A stretch of 64,000 nucleotides of DNA from M3007 sp965249785 (lineage in GTDB: Bacteria; Bacteroidota; Bacteroidia; Chitinophagales; Saprospiraceae): contig CBDFMU010000031.1 in the NCBI GenBank assembly GCA_965249785.1, positions 1 through 64,000 on the forward strand. The letters are read 5' to 3'. Of the stretch, positions 7,782 through 15,185 are shown piece after piece. Position 1 is the first letter of the stretch. Every line of letters starts with the position of its first letter. The notes below the pieces were generated by a model. The model made no database searches and was not told where the DNA came from. It worked only from the letters and a program-made list of their open reading frames with translations. Both the position numbers and the translations under genes were made by a program.

Positions 7782-8356
7782 ACTCCTGTGTATTGTTGCA
7801 AATATTCCCATGCATTATCTCCTCCATAGTATTCACCTTCAACGCCAGCATATAATGTTTTTAATGTTTCCTGAATCCTTATTGCCTGTTCTCTTTGAGG
7901 GTAGTAAAACATAACCCTAATTGGCTTATGTCCGTGTGCCTTAATAACCTGTACTCTCGTATGTTCTTTTGTAATATGGTCACCATCAGTTGTAGCATCT
8001 CTCCATTTTACCTCAATAGCATCATTTCCATTCAAAAAATCGATTTCAAATGTAGCAGGCCTTTGACCCATCGTATTTTTCACCCTTGATTTTATCCCTT
8101 GGGGATACCTATAGTTAAAGCAAAGGGTAGCTGCTTCTTCTAAAAACGAACCAGCATACTTATAGAGAAAGCGGCCTGTATTTTGATAAATGTCGATTAA
8201 TTCCCCTTCTTGAGTAGTAATTCCCAAAACTCTATAAACAAGATAATGGGATGTGTCGTCGGATTTCATTTCTATCTTTCTACTTTCAATTTTCTCTTTG
8301 AGGTTAATAGAATAGCTCTCTGCTAGATTTTTTATTTTTTGTTTTAATTCTTCCAT
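7718..8356 (-). CDS. ApaLI-like type II restriction endonuclease, 3' end replaced by a MITE
   Basis: The present frame has 212 residues. Its body (HYLVYRVLGI, IYQNTGRFLYKYAGSFLEEA, GQRPATFEIDFLNGNDAIEV, KWRDATTDGDHITKEHTR) reads like the ApaLI family, whose founding member cuts GTGCAC. The FEID...AIEVKW stretch fits a PD-(D/E)xK nuclease core (Asp, then E-x-K). The frame is native up to YTGV at about residue 192; the last 20 residues are encoded by the MITE. The catalytic core is therefore intact and 39 C-terminal residues are missing, so the enzyme may be active, weakened or dead. The partner methylase is directly downstream. Family assignment is from memory of conserved segments; target site is inference. 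Confidence 0.75.
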   Translation of the reverse strand: MEELKQKIKNLAESYSINLKEKIESRKIEMKSDDTSHYLVYRVLGITTQEGELIDIYQNTGRFLYKYAGSFLEEAATLCFNYRYPQGIKSRVKNTMGQRPATFEIDFLNGNDAIEVKWRDATTDGDHITKEHTRVQVIKAHGHKPIRVMFYYPQREQAIRIQETLKTLYAGVEGEYYGGDNAWEYLQQYTGVSDSRFGILVCFRQHCTTQTS

Positions 8357-8506
8357 TATTGATGGCTACTTAATTCTGAGAAATTAAAATTATAGTAAAA
8401 GTTTCGTACAACATCCAACTGTAGTTTGACGCCATTTAGTCTATGCACGAACCTCATTTATTCTCCAACCTAGAAAGAAAATAGCTCTGCATCATGCATA
8501 CTCCCC

Positions 8507-9211
8507 CTAATCATCCACCCGAAACTTAAACCCCACCCCATGAATATTCTCCACCTTGATCCGTTCGTCCTGATTCAGGTATTTGCGCATGCGAGAGATG
8601 AACACGTCGAGGCTGCGGCCCAGGAAGTAGTCGTCTTTACCCCAGATGGTTTCCAGAATATAGGAACGCTTCACCACCTGATTACGATTCTCGTTCAGCA
8701 GGCGTAGGAGATCGGCTTCTTTTTGCGTGAGCGTCTCCGCCTGATCGCCGCCGTGGGCCAGACTCAGGTTCTTATAATCGAACGTGTAGTCGCCGATGAC
8801 GACGGGCGTGTTGGTGCGCGCGGCGGACATGAAGCGGGTGCGCCGCAGGAAAATGTCAATTTTGAGCAGCAGTTCCTCGATGCTGAACGGCTTGGTGATG
8901 TAGTCGTCCGCGCCGAGGGTGAGGCCCTGGATTTTGTCCTGCTTCATGCTTTTGGCCGACAGGAAAATGATTGGCACCTGCTCGTCGCGCTTACGGATTT
9001 CCTGCGCCAGCGTGAAGCCGTCCACTTCGGGCAGCATCACGTCGAGGATGCACAGATCGAACCGCTGCGTAGACTGGATGATGTCGAGTGCTTTTTTCCC
9101 ATCTTCGCAATAAGTCACCTGGTAACCGTTCAGTTCCAGGTTGTCGCGGGTCACAAAACTGAGGCTTTCGTCGTCTTCTACGTATAAAAGGTGTGCTTTT
9201 GAGTCGGCCAT
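8507..9211 (-). CDS. OmpR/PhoB-family response regulator (RprY-like)
   Basis: 234 residues. The receiver domain (about 1-120) shows the acidic pair VEDDES, the phospho-acceptor Asp in CILDVMLP, the Thr/Ser in IFLSAKS, and the Lys in ITKPFS. The C-terminal winged-helix (about 140-232) has the typical LTQKEADLLRLL ... VVKRSYILETIWG ... DVFISRMRKYL ... GVGFKF series. It should act as a DNA-binding regulator phosphorylated by a histidine kinase, which is not adjacent and must lie elsewhere. The overall sequence is closest in feel to the RprY group of Bacteroidota. Confidence 0.9.
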   Translation of the reverse strand: MADSKAHLLYVEDDESLSFVTRDNLELNGYQVTYCEDGKKALDIIQSTQRFDLCILDVMLPEVDGFTLAQEIRKRDEQVPIIFLSAKSMKQDKIQGLTLGADDYITKPFSIEELLLKIDIFLRRTRFMSAARTNTPVVIGDYTFDYKNLSLAHGGDQAETLTQKEADLLRLLNENRNQVVKRSYILETIWGKDDYFLGRSLDVFISRMRKYLNQDERIKVENIHGVGFKFRVDD

Positions 9212-9284
9212 AGATTGCGGTGGTTAGGTTATAAATAGGCGCGGCTATATGGCCGCAGCAGCGGCAAACATAATCAAGTTGAGA

Positions 9285-9292
9285 CAAACTTA
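9285..9292 (-). promoter_or_regulatory. Possible -7 element for the response regulator
   Basis: On the minus strand the bases read TAAGTTTG, fitting TAnnTTTG, 73 bases before the regulator ATG. No clear -33 box. Confidence 0.35.
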
Positions 9293-9358
9293 CAGCCAAC
9301 CAAAGACGAGTTATCTTTTTGCGCTAATAAGCGTCAAATATTTGCCTTTTTCGCGTTA

Positions 9359-10150
9359 TTAAGAGGGCTTTTTTCGTCCATTTTTTTCCGTGAAGTATTT
9401 CCAGTAACGCTTGGGCACGTGTTGCAAGTGTACTTTCATGTTGCGCCGCTCGGGAATATTCACACTGTCGAAGTAATCTTTCCAAAGTGTCTGGTACCGA
9501 TCGTCTTCCACGGCTAATGGGTCTTTGGCCTGTCGCTGCAAACGCAGGTGGCTTTCCACGCTAAACGTCACGTAATCAGTCTTTTGTTCATCATAATACA
9601 GCCCATAATGCCGGCGCGTATCATAAATGACCCAACGTTGAGCGGGATAGCGTTTTTCAAAATGGTCGCCAATGAGCGGCAACACGTTAAAATCCGGGTC
9701 CACCACCGCCACAAACAAGCCGTCCTGCGCTTTTTGAAAACGTACAAAAGCGTGCATGCGGTGGATCTCGCGACCCATTTGCTTATTCAATTGGGCCAAT
9801 TTTAATACGCAAGGTTCGATGAAATTCTCTTCAATATTATATTTGCTCACCATCGCCAGCCGAATAAAACGATAGATCAACATTTCAATTTCCGGGTGTT
9901 CCGAATGAAAAGCCCGGTAGAGCATCGTGGCCGCTTGCTCGGAAGTTCTGCGAATTAAACCCACTTTCACCCGTTCGGCGTGGGCGAGATCGGTCGGCAC
10001 CACTAGCGGAGCCTCGAATAGGTCGCCATGAAAATCCTCTTCCGCCACAAATCCACTGGCTTCCAATTGCAAACGGTAACTCTCGAAGATCGCGGAGAGC
10101 AAGCCTTCGTAAGTGCCGTCGTAGAGGAAAAGTCGCTGGGTGTTGGTCAA
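9359..10150 (-). CDS. TIGR03915/DUF4130-type DNA metabolism protein
   Basis: 263 residues beginning with FLYDGTYEGLLSAIFESY, the hallmark opening of the family known as TIGR03915 (DUF4130), and containing KLAQLNKQMGREIHRMHAFVRF, DPDFNVLPLIGDHFEKRYPA and WVIYDTRRHYGLYYD, all characteristic. In most genomes this gene pairs with a radical-SAM protein (TIGR03916), and some homologues are fused to a uracil-DNA-glycosylase domain; this copy has no such fusion. A role in DNA repair or modification is inferred from that linkage, not shown. Its normal partner is at 11508-12746 on the same strand, and the two are now separated by an ISAs1-family insertion. Confidence 0.85.
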   Translation of the reverse strand: MTNTQRLFLYDGTYEGLLSAIFESYRLQLEASGFVAEEDFHGDLFEAPLVVPTDLAHAERVKVGLIRRTSEQAATMLYRAFHSEHPEIEMLIYRFIRLAMVSKYNIEENFIEPCVLKLAQLNKQMGREIHRMHAFVRFQKAQDGLFVAVVDPDFNVLPLIGDHFEKRYPAQRWVIYDTRRHYGLYYDEQKTDYVTFSVESHLRLQRQAKDPLAVEDDRYQTLWKDYFDSVNIPERRNMKVHLQHVPKRYWKYFTEKNGRKKPS

Positions 10151-10209
10151 ATGTTTGTGATTGAAAGGGGGATTTGTTAAAATTCAAAATCCTGGTTATC
10201 GCTCCGTCA

Positions 10210-10291
10210 CCCCCGACCCCTGAAGGGGAGTACATCTTGGATAAAATATGATTTACAACCATTTCTAACCGAGCCGTACTCCCCTTTAGGG
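10210..10291. repeat. GC-rich palindromic intergenic repeat interrupted by the IS
   Basis: The left arm at 10210-10233 (CCCCCGACCCCTGAAGGGGA plus GTAC) is complementary to a right arm made of 10276-10291 plus the bases beyond the IS at 11476-11484 (GTCGGGGGT). Before the IS arrived, the gap between the radical-SAM gene and its partner held one long hairpin of the CCCCTAAAGGGG type common in Bacteroidota gaps. Confidence 0.7.
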
Positions 10292-10306
10292 CAGGGTTGA
10301 TTGATT

Positions 10307-10858
10307 CTAGGTATTGCCTTGGTTTTGGAAGAGCTTAGCGAGTTCATTGACTTTATTGGCGAATTTAGCGAAAGTGTTTTTTATCACCTTATATCCATTG
10401 ATAGTCAATGTGTTGACTATAACATTATTTAATTGTATCAACAGGGAGACTTGACTATGTTTACGCAATGTGGTGGCATCCTCTTTCATGTTTACGTCCT
10501 TGGCCCAGTGTAGGTTGTTCTCAATGGTCCAATGGGACTGGATGGCCTTTGCCACCCGATCAGCCGCATCCATAGGCTTGCTCAGGACATAAAAGGCCGT
10601 TTCGTCAAAGGGAGTACCTTGTCTGGTGCCCCATCGGCGAACCTTGACCACTCGTTGGATGCCATTCCAGCCAGATGGCTGCTCCGCCATCGGACCATAC
10701 AGTTCGACCTGCCTGTACACATGACGACCATGTCCTTTTTGGTCGTATTCATGCGTGGATATCGGTGTTGCCACCCGCGTGTGCTCGGCTATGGCCTGCC
10801 ACAGCACTGGACAGTTTCGCTTGACCTGTGATAGAAAGTGGCAGCCGATTGATAACAT
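10307..10858 (-). CDS. ISAs1-family transposase, C-terminal part
   Basis: 183 residues from a start ATG that overlaps the stop of the upstream part (TGATG). It carries the final catalytic Glu in SHWTIENNLHWAKDVNMKED, the C-terminal signature of ISAs1 transposases. The family protein is normally one chain of about 370 residues; the junction between the two parts is a run of nine A on the coding strand (10870-10878), so a single base change, slippage or programmed frameshifting would join them. It ends inside the IS terminal repeat. Confidence 0.85.
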   Translation of the reverse strand: MLSIGCHFLSQVKRNCPVLWQAIAEHTRVATPISTHEYDQKGHGRHVYRQVELYGPMAEQPSGWNGIQRVVKVRRWGTRQGTPFDETAFYVLSKPMDAADRVAKAIQSHWTIENNLHWAKDVNMKEDATTLRKHSQVSLLIQLNNVIVNTLTINGYKVIKNTFAKFANKVNELAKLFQNQGNT

Positions 10859-11424
10859 CAGGTCAAAAGTTTTTTTTTGGTGTGCGCAGCATCCATGGTA
10901 AACACTCTATCCTGCAACCCTAATTCCTGCACCAGTTTGCGCAGAGCCTCCACTTCCCCGCCCGATCCCCGGTTTTCAAAAGGCTGTGTGCCATAGACCA
11001 GACCGCTTTGTTGACCAAAGGCACTCACCGCCGCCGAGAAGTTCTGCAACCCCGTGTTGCCGCCATTTACGGTCGATTTGACTGCTTTACCGTCTAGCGA
11101 TATAAATTCATCCGACCACTCCGCATGGTAGGCCCGTGCCCAATCAATAAACTTATTACCAGACAGCTGAGACCCCAACCTCGTCAGAATCGTGTAGAAG
11201 GTCTGGTAAGTCGGTACGCCATGCTGTAAGTTCAACGCCTGGGTCAGTTCCAAAGCATTGGCATTGGCAAAACGTTCAAACCCACGAAAACCCTGATGAC
11301 CACTTATGATGGCCATAATGACGATCGACAGCACATTATAAAGACTATGACGTTGTCCCTGACCCCGTCGAGGGTCGTCTAGCATGGATATAAATTCTCC
11401 TAAATTGTACTTCATATTCAACAT
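10858..11424 (-). CDS. ISAs1-family transposase, N-terminal part
   Basis: 188 residues with the DUF4372-like N-terminus (ISMLDDPRRGQGQRHSLYNV), the first catalytic Asp in ISLDGKAVKST and the second in FTMDAAHTKKK, where the family usually reads DAxHxQKKT. The frame ends three codons after an A9 run. Alone this part lacks the third catalytic residue, which is in the following frame, so the element moves only if the frames are joined or another copy supplies transposase. Confidence 0.85.
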   Translation of the reverse strand: MLNMKYNLGEFISMLDDPRRGQGQRHSLYNVLSIVIMAIISGHQGFRGFERFANANALELTQALNLQHGVPTYQTFYTILTRLGSQLSGNKFIDWARAYHAEWSDEFISLDGKAVKSTVNGGNTGLQNFSAAVSAFGQQSGLVYGTQPFENRGSGGEVEALRKLVQELGLQDRVFTMDAAHTKKKLLT

Positions 11425-11507
11425 TTATTGCCAAAAATCGCTATGCCCTAGAATCAATCAACCCTGCCTTTAGGGGTCGGGGGTCGAGCAAGCGCAAGCA
11501 GACACCC

Positions 11508-12746
11508 CTACCACAAACTCAATTGTATTTCCACCGGCTTGTCATGCAGCAATTGTCGCCGCACCAAAGTCGGATCCAGCCCCGCGTGCACCGGAATACG
11601 GTCGGCGCAGGTGAGAAAATACTTGGCTCGTTTCAGCACCACTCCAAATTGCTGCAAATGATCATACCGCAGTCGCCCAAATCGTCGGGCTGCGATGATT
11701 TTATTGGCCGATTTTATGCCCACGCCGGGAATACGCAGGATCATGCCATAATCGGCTTTGTTGACATCCACCGGAAACATCGCCGGATGGCGCAGCGCGT
11801 AGGAAAGTTTTGGGTCAATTTCGGGATCGAGGCCCGGATTGGTCTCGTCCACGATTTCCCCGACTTTAAAGCCGTAAAAGCGCATCAGCCAGTCGGCCTG
11901 ATACAAGCGATTTTCGCGGAGCAATGGCGGTTGGGTCAGCACAGGTATGCGTTCGTCCGTTTGAATAGGAATGTAGCCGGAATAATACACGCGTTTCAGG
12001 CCCTTTTCCTGGTACAGGCTGTCGGCCAGACGGAGCACTTGCAGGTCATTTTCTGGCGTGGCACCTACTACCATTTGCGTACTTTGCCCGGCGGCGGCAA
12101 ATGTGGGCGCATGTTTAAAAAGTTTGCGCTCCTCTTTATTGGCCGTAATCTCATCTTTCAGCAGTTCCATCGGTGTCAATACATCAATATAATTTTTTTC
12201 TGGGGCCACCTTTTTCAACTCTTCCTCGGAAGGTATTTCGATGTTGACGCTCAATCGGTCGGCAAAAAGTCCGGCCTCGCGCATCAATTCATCGCTGGCT
12301 CCCGGAATAACTTTGAGGTGAATATAACCGTTAAATTTATGAATGGTGCGCAGTTCTTTGGCCACTCGCACGAGCCGCTCCGTCGTGTAGTCGGCATTTT
12401 TGAAAATACCCGAACTCAAAAACAGCCCTTCGATGTAGTTGCGTTGGTAGAAATTCATGGTGAGATCCACGACTTCCTGCACCGTAAAAGCGGCACGTTT
12501 CACATCGTTGCTCCGGCGGCTCACGCAGTAGGCACAGTCGAAAATACAGTGGTTGGTGAGCAGGAGTTTCAGCAGCGATACGCAGCGGCCATCTTCGGTG
12601 TAAGTATGACAAATGCCCATGCCGTGACTATTGCCGAGTCCGTCCGAGGTATTCGCGCGTTTGCCACCGCTGGATGCACAAGAGACATCGTATTTGGCGG
12701 CGTCGGCCAATATTTTGAGTTTTTCCTGGATTCGTTCCTGCTGCAT
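11508..12746 (-). CDS. Putative DNA modification/repair radical SAM protein (TIGR03916-like)
   Basis: 412 residues. The radical-SAM iron-sulfur motif C-x3-C-x2-C is at residues 67-74 (NHCIFDCAYC). The opening (KLKILADAAKYDVSCASSGG) and a C-terminal helix-hairpin-helix-like DNA-binding segment (LRIPGVGIKSANKIIAARR, then FGVVLKRAKYF) are both typical of this family. It is genomically tied to the TIGR03915 protein, here at 9359-10150 beyond an IS element. The reaction is not known; a DNA-related role is inferred from the HhH and the glycosylase linkage of the partner. Confidence 0.88.
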   Translation of the reverse strand: MQQERIQEKLKILADAAKYDVSCASSGGKRANTSDGLGNSHGMGICHTYTEDGRCVSLLKLLLTNHCIFDCAYCVSRRSNDVKRAAFTVQEVVDLTMNFYQRNYIEGLFLSSGIFKNADYTTERLVRVAKELRTIHKFNGYIHLKVIPGASDELMREAGLFADRLSVNIEIPSEEELKKVAPEKNYIDVLTPMELLKDEITANKEERKLFKHAPTFAAAGQSTQMVVGATPENDLQVLRLADSLYQEKGLKRVYYSGYIPIQTDERIPVLTQPPLLRENRLYQADWLMRFYGFKVGEIVDETNPGLDPEIDPKLSYALRHPAMFPVDVNKADYGMILRIPGVGIKSANKIIAARRFGRLRYDHLQQFGVVLKRAKYFLTCADRIPVHAGLDPTLVRRQLLHDKPVEIQLSLW

Positions 12747-12882
12747 CGGACAAGGTTAGCAAAGTGCAAATATGAAACTATGTGTTTGTTATTATGTTTT
12801 TATAACAATAAAAAGTTTTAATTTCTGTACGGCTTGCTTTGCAGATTATAAAGAAAATGAATTATGGAGGCAAAATCTTACG

Positions 12883-12890
12883 TATGTTTG
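12883..12890 (+). promoter_or_regulatory. -7 element before the MNT/HEPN operon
   Basis: TATGTTTG fits TAnnTTTG, 62 bases before the first ATG of the pair. No convincing -33 box. Confidence 0.4.
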
Positions 12891-12951
12891 TAGACTAAAT
12901 TTAAAACAGTAAATTGATATTACTGAAAAAAGTAAATATATTAGGTTTAAA

Positions 12952-13245
12952 ATGAATCTAGAAGCCTCGCAACTTAACCTGATTGCCACTTATTTTTCAA
13001 ATCAGCCCGTTTTGAAGGCTTATTTATTTGGCTCATTTAGTCGGGGAGAGGCTGGGGCAGATAGTGATATTGATCTGTTGGTTGAACTGGATTACAGCCA
13101 GCCAATTGGTTTGGAATTCATTCAAATGCAAATAGACCTCCAAAAACTGCTTTCCAAAAAAGTTGATTTAGTTTCTGCCAGAGGATTGTCAAAATATATT
13201 GCACCTATCATTGAGCGAGAAAAAATTCTGGTGTATGCCCGATAG
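12952..13245 (+). CDS. MNT-domain nucleotidyltransferase antitoxin (MntA-like)
   Basis: 97 residues with the minimal nucleotidyltransferase signature GSFSRGEAGADSDIDLLVE (G-S-x-x-R-G...D-x-D), then VDLVSARGL. Proteins of this type paired with HEPN proteins act as antitoxins that AMPylate the HEPN partner. The stop overlaps the start of the HEPN gene by 11 bases. AT-rich relative to the surrounding core genes. Confidence 0.88.
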   Translation: MNLEASQLNLIATYFSNQPVLKAYLFGSFSRGEAGADSDIDLLVELDYSQPIGLEFIQMQIDLQKLLSKKVDLVSARGLSKYIAPIIEREKILVYAR

Positions 13246-13582
13246 GTTAGGAGACAAAATACGGCTTCAACACATTTTAGATGCAATCGAAGAAATAGAA
13301 AACTACACAACTGGTGTAGATATGGAGGCTTTTGTGTCCAATTCTATGATGTTTAATGCGACGTTGCGGCAACTGGAAGTTATCGGAGAGGCAAGCAGAA
13401 GGCTATCCGAAACCTTAGTAGAAAATACCAGCGACATTCCATGTGCCAGGATTATTGGTCTGCGAAATAACGTTATACATGAATATTTTGGGGTCGACGA
13501 CATTACAATCTGGAACGTTATAAAAACTAATCTTCCAGATTTGAAAAGCAGGATGATATTGATAATTTCTCAAATAATTTAG
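13235..13582 (+). CDS. HEPN-domain RNase toxin (HepT-like, DUF86)
   Basis: 115 residues from the ATG at 13235 (MPDRLGDKIRLQHILDAIEEI). The region GLRNNVIHEYFGV carries the R-x4-H-x-Y motif in full: Arg and His form the HEPN RNase site and the Tyr is the residue modified by the MNT partner in characterised HepT/MntA pairs. Coupled to the MNT gene by an overlap. The module looks intact, unlike the PIN module at 52275. Confidence 0.88.
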   Translation: MPDRLGDKIRLQHILDAIEEIENYTTGVDMEAFVSNSMMFNATLRQLEVIGEASRRLSETLVENTSDIPCARIIGLRNNVIHEYFGVDDITIWNVIKTNLPDLKSRMILIISQII

Positions 13583-13615
13583 CATATAACTGCTTGTAAA
13601 TGTTGCCTTTGTAAC

Positions 13616-14248
13616 CTACCCAACTTTCCGAACCACCATAATCCCATCTCGCACGGGCAGCAAAATATTCTCCACCCGCGCATCCTGCTGCACCATCGCA
13701 TTGAACTCGCGGAGCACCTGTGCTGTAGCATCCTGCGTGTCATTGCCTGCTACTTTCCCATCCCAGAGTACATTGTCGGCCAAGAGGAAACCGCCGAGCC
13801 GCATTTTCTTCAATGCCAACTCATAGTGTCGGGCGTAATCCAGTTTACCAGCGTCCATGAACACTAAATCAAACGTTTCTTCCAGCGTCGGGATAATCGC
13901 CGCAGCATCGCCGAGATGCAAATGAACTTTTTCGGCCACGCCCGCCTTTATCAAATGTTCCTGAATAAGCCAGCCGAGTTCGTCATTGGCTTCGATAGTG
14001 TGCAAAAGTCCATCTTCGGGCAACCCATCGGCCAGGCAAATCGTCGAATAACCCGTAAACGTGCCGATTTCCAGAATGCGCCGGGGCCGGATCATTTGAC
14101 TAAGAAAACGGAGTAACATACCCTGATACGCCCCCGAAAGCATCTGCGGACTGAGGGTGCGCAGATGAGTAGCCCGTTCTAATTCAATAAGTACGGGGCG
14201 CACGGGCGAAGTATGGGCTTGGCAATATTCCTGAGTTGGGTCGAACAT
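13616..14248 (-). CDS. SAM-dependent O-methyltransferase (caffeoyl-CoA OMT-like)
   Basis: 210 residues from the ATG at 14248 (MFDPTQEYCQAHTSP); the frame is open for another 26 codons upstream but that part does not look protein-like. It has the class I methyltransferase motif RILEIGTFTGYSTICLA, the metal-ligand region LVFMDAGKLDYARHYELA and the post-loop LLADNVLWDGKVA, all standard for cation-dependent O-methyltransferases of the YrrM/CCoAOMT group. The substrate is unknown. It is divergent from the tRNA-tuf cluster. Confidence 0.88.
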   Translation of the reverse strand: MFDPTQEYCQAHTSPVRPVLIELERATHLRTLSPQMLSGAYQGMLLRFLSQMIRPRRILEIGTFTGYSTICLADGLPEDGLLHTIEANDELGWLIQEHLIKAGVAEKVHLHLGDAAAIIPTLEETFDLVFMDAGKLDYARHYELALKKMRLGGFLLADNVLWDGKVAGNDTQDATAQVLREFNAMVQQDARVENILLPVRDGIMVVRKVG

Positions 14249-14387
14249 AGTGGACAAAAGAGGTGAAAAGTGGGGTAGAACAGGCAGGTTTTTGCCATTT
14301 CGGCGGCCAATTTTTCCAGGCGACAAAGTTCTTCCTAAAATTTCCTCTTTTTTTGAAAAATAGTTTTTTCGTGTAAATCAAAAGAAT

Positions 14388-14395
14388 TACCTTTG
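14388..14395 (+). promoter_or_regulatory. -7 element upstream of the tRNA-tuf cluster
   Basis: TACCTTTG fits TAnnTTTG, 86 bases before the first tRNA. A T-rich tract (14364-14369) sits at the -33 distance. Confidence 0.5.
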
Positions 14396-14480
14396 CACTC
14401 GCTTTTCGGGAGGGGTCTGTTTTCGGAAGTAAAAATGTTGTTTGAGGTCTCAAAATTAGCCTGTAGAGGCACTAAACTAC

Positions 14481-14553
14481 GCCACTGTAGCTCAGTTGGT
14501 AGAGCAGCTGATTTGTAATCAGCTGGTCGGGGGTTCGAGTCCCTCTAGTGGCT
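14481..14553 (+). tRNA. tRNA-Thr(TGT)
   Basis: 73 nt cloverleaf with acceptor GCCACTG/TAGTGGC, anticodon loop TTTGTAA and T-loop GGTTCGAGT. First gene of the cluster leading to tuf. Confidence 0.97.
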
Positions 14554-14561
14554 CTTTTTTA

Positions 14562-14666
14562 AAGTGAGAAGTGAGAGAGGTAAGAAAAATGCGAGCGGTT
14601 TAAGCGGTTTTGCGCTTGAGGTTCTCACCATCTTACCTTTCTCATACTTCTCATCTTTCTCTCCAA
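14562..14666. repeat. GTGAGAA-type microrepeat hairpin
   Basis: Left arm of GTGAGAAGTGAGAGAGGTAA words, right arm TTCTCACCATCTTACCTTTC and further CTTCTCAT words; the arms are complementary with small bulges. Fills the gap between tRNA-Thr and tRNA-Tyr. Confidence 0.75.
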
Positions 14667-14674
14667 GTAAAAAA

Positions 14675-14757
14675 GGGGGTGCGCCGGAGCCGGAGAGCCG
14701 GGCCAGACTGTAAATCTGGTGCTTAACGCTGAGTAGGTTCGAATCCCACCACCCCCA
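14675..14757 (+). tRNA. tRNA-Tyr(GTA)
   Basis: 83 nt with a long variable arm, acceptor GGGGGTG/CACCCCC, anticodon loop CTGTAAA and T-loop GGTTCGAAT. Confidence 0.96.
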
Positions 14758-14769
14758 CTTTTTTGCAGG

Positions 14770-14832
14770 GATGAGTTATGAGTTATAAAGTTATTTCACG
14801 CCGATATAACTCATAATTCATAACTCATAACT
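14770..14832. repeat. GTTATGA-type microrepeat hairpin
   Basis: Left arm GATGAGTTATGAGTTATAAA, right arm TATAACTCATAATTCATAAC and a further ACTCATAAC word. Between tRNA-Tyr and tRNA-Gly. Confidence 0.8.
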
Positions 14833-14839
14833 GCAATTT

Positions 14840-14912
14840 GCGGTGGTAGCTCAGCTGGTAGAGCGTCAGCCTTCCAAGCTGAATGTCGCGAGTTCGATTC
14901 TCGTCCGCCGCT
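14840..14912 (+). tRNA. tRNA-Gly(TCC)
   Basis: 73 nt, acceptor GCGGTGG/CCGCCGC with one G-T pair, anticodon loop CTTCCAA, T-loop AGTTCGATT. Confidence 0.96.
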
Positions 14913-14920
14913 CCAAACAT

Positions 14921-14978
14921 GAAGCGATGAAATAATGAAGTGATTCATCTAAATCACTTCATCATTTCATTACTTTAT
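14921..14978. repeat. ATGAAGC-type microrepeat hairpin
   Basis: Left arm GAAGCGATGAAATAATGAAG then TGATT, right arm AATCACTTCATCATTTCATT. Between tRNA-Gly and tRNA-Thr. Confidence 0.8.
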
Positions 14979-14983
14979 ATTAA

Positions 14984-15055
<72 letters not shown>

Positions 15056-15185
15056 CCAGGTAAGATGTTTTGTCGGTGATCCGATCTATTTGATAATTTT
15101 TGCTTCCTGTCAAATATTAGGTCATCGGGCAATCAAATTGCAATAATTTTTCTCACAAACGTTTGATACTAAACAGTTTAAACTA

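Larger units (their letters stand above)
10292..11466 (-). mobile_element. ISAs1-family insertion sequence, 1175 bp
   Basis: Perfect 20-bp terminal inverted repeats (CAGGGTTGATTGATTCTAGG at 10292-10311, its complement at 11447-11466) and a 9-bp target duplication CCTTTAGGG on both sides (10283-10291 and 11467-11475). The transposase occupies almost the whole element on the minus strand. The intact ends and exact duplication suggest a recent insertion. Confidence 0.95.

Noticed and set aside
11523..12821. 432-codon frame on the plus strand
   Set aside because: Exactly antisense to the radical-SAM gene, whose motifs are unmistakable; a mirror of codon bias.
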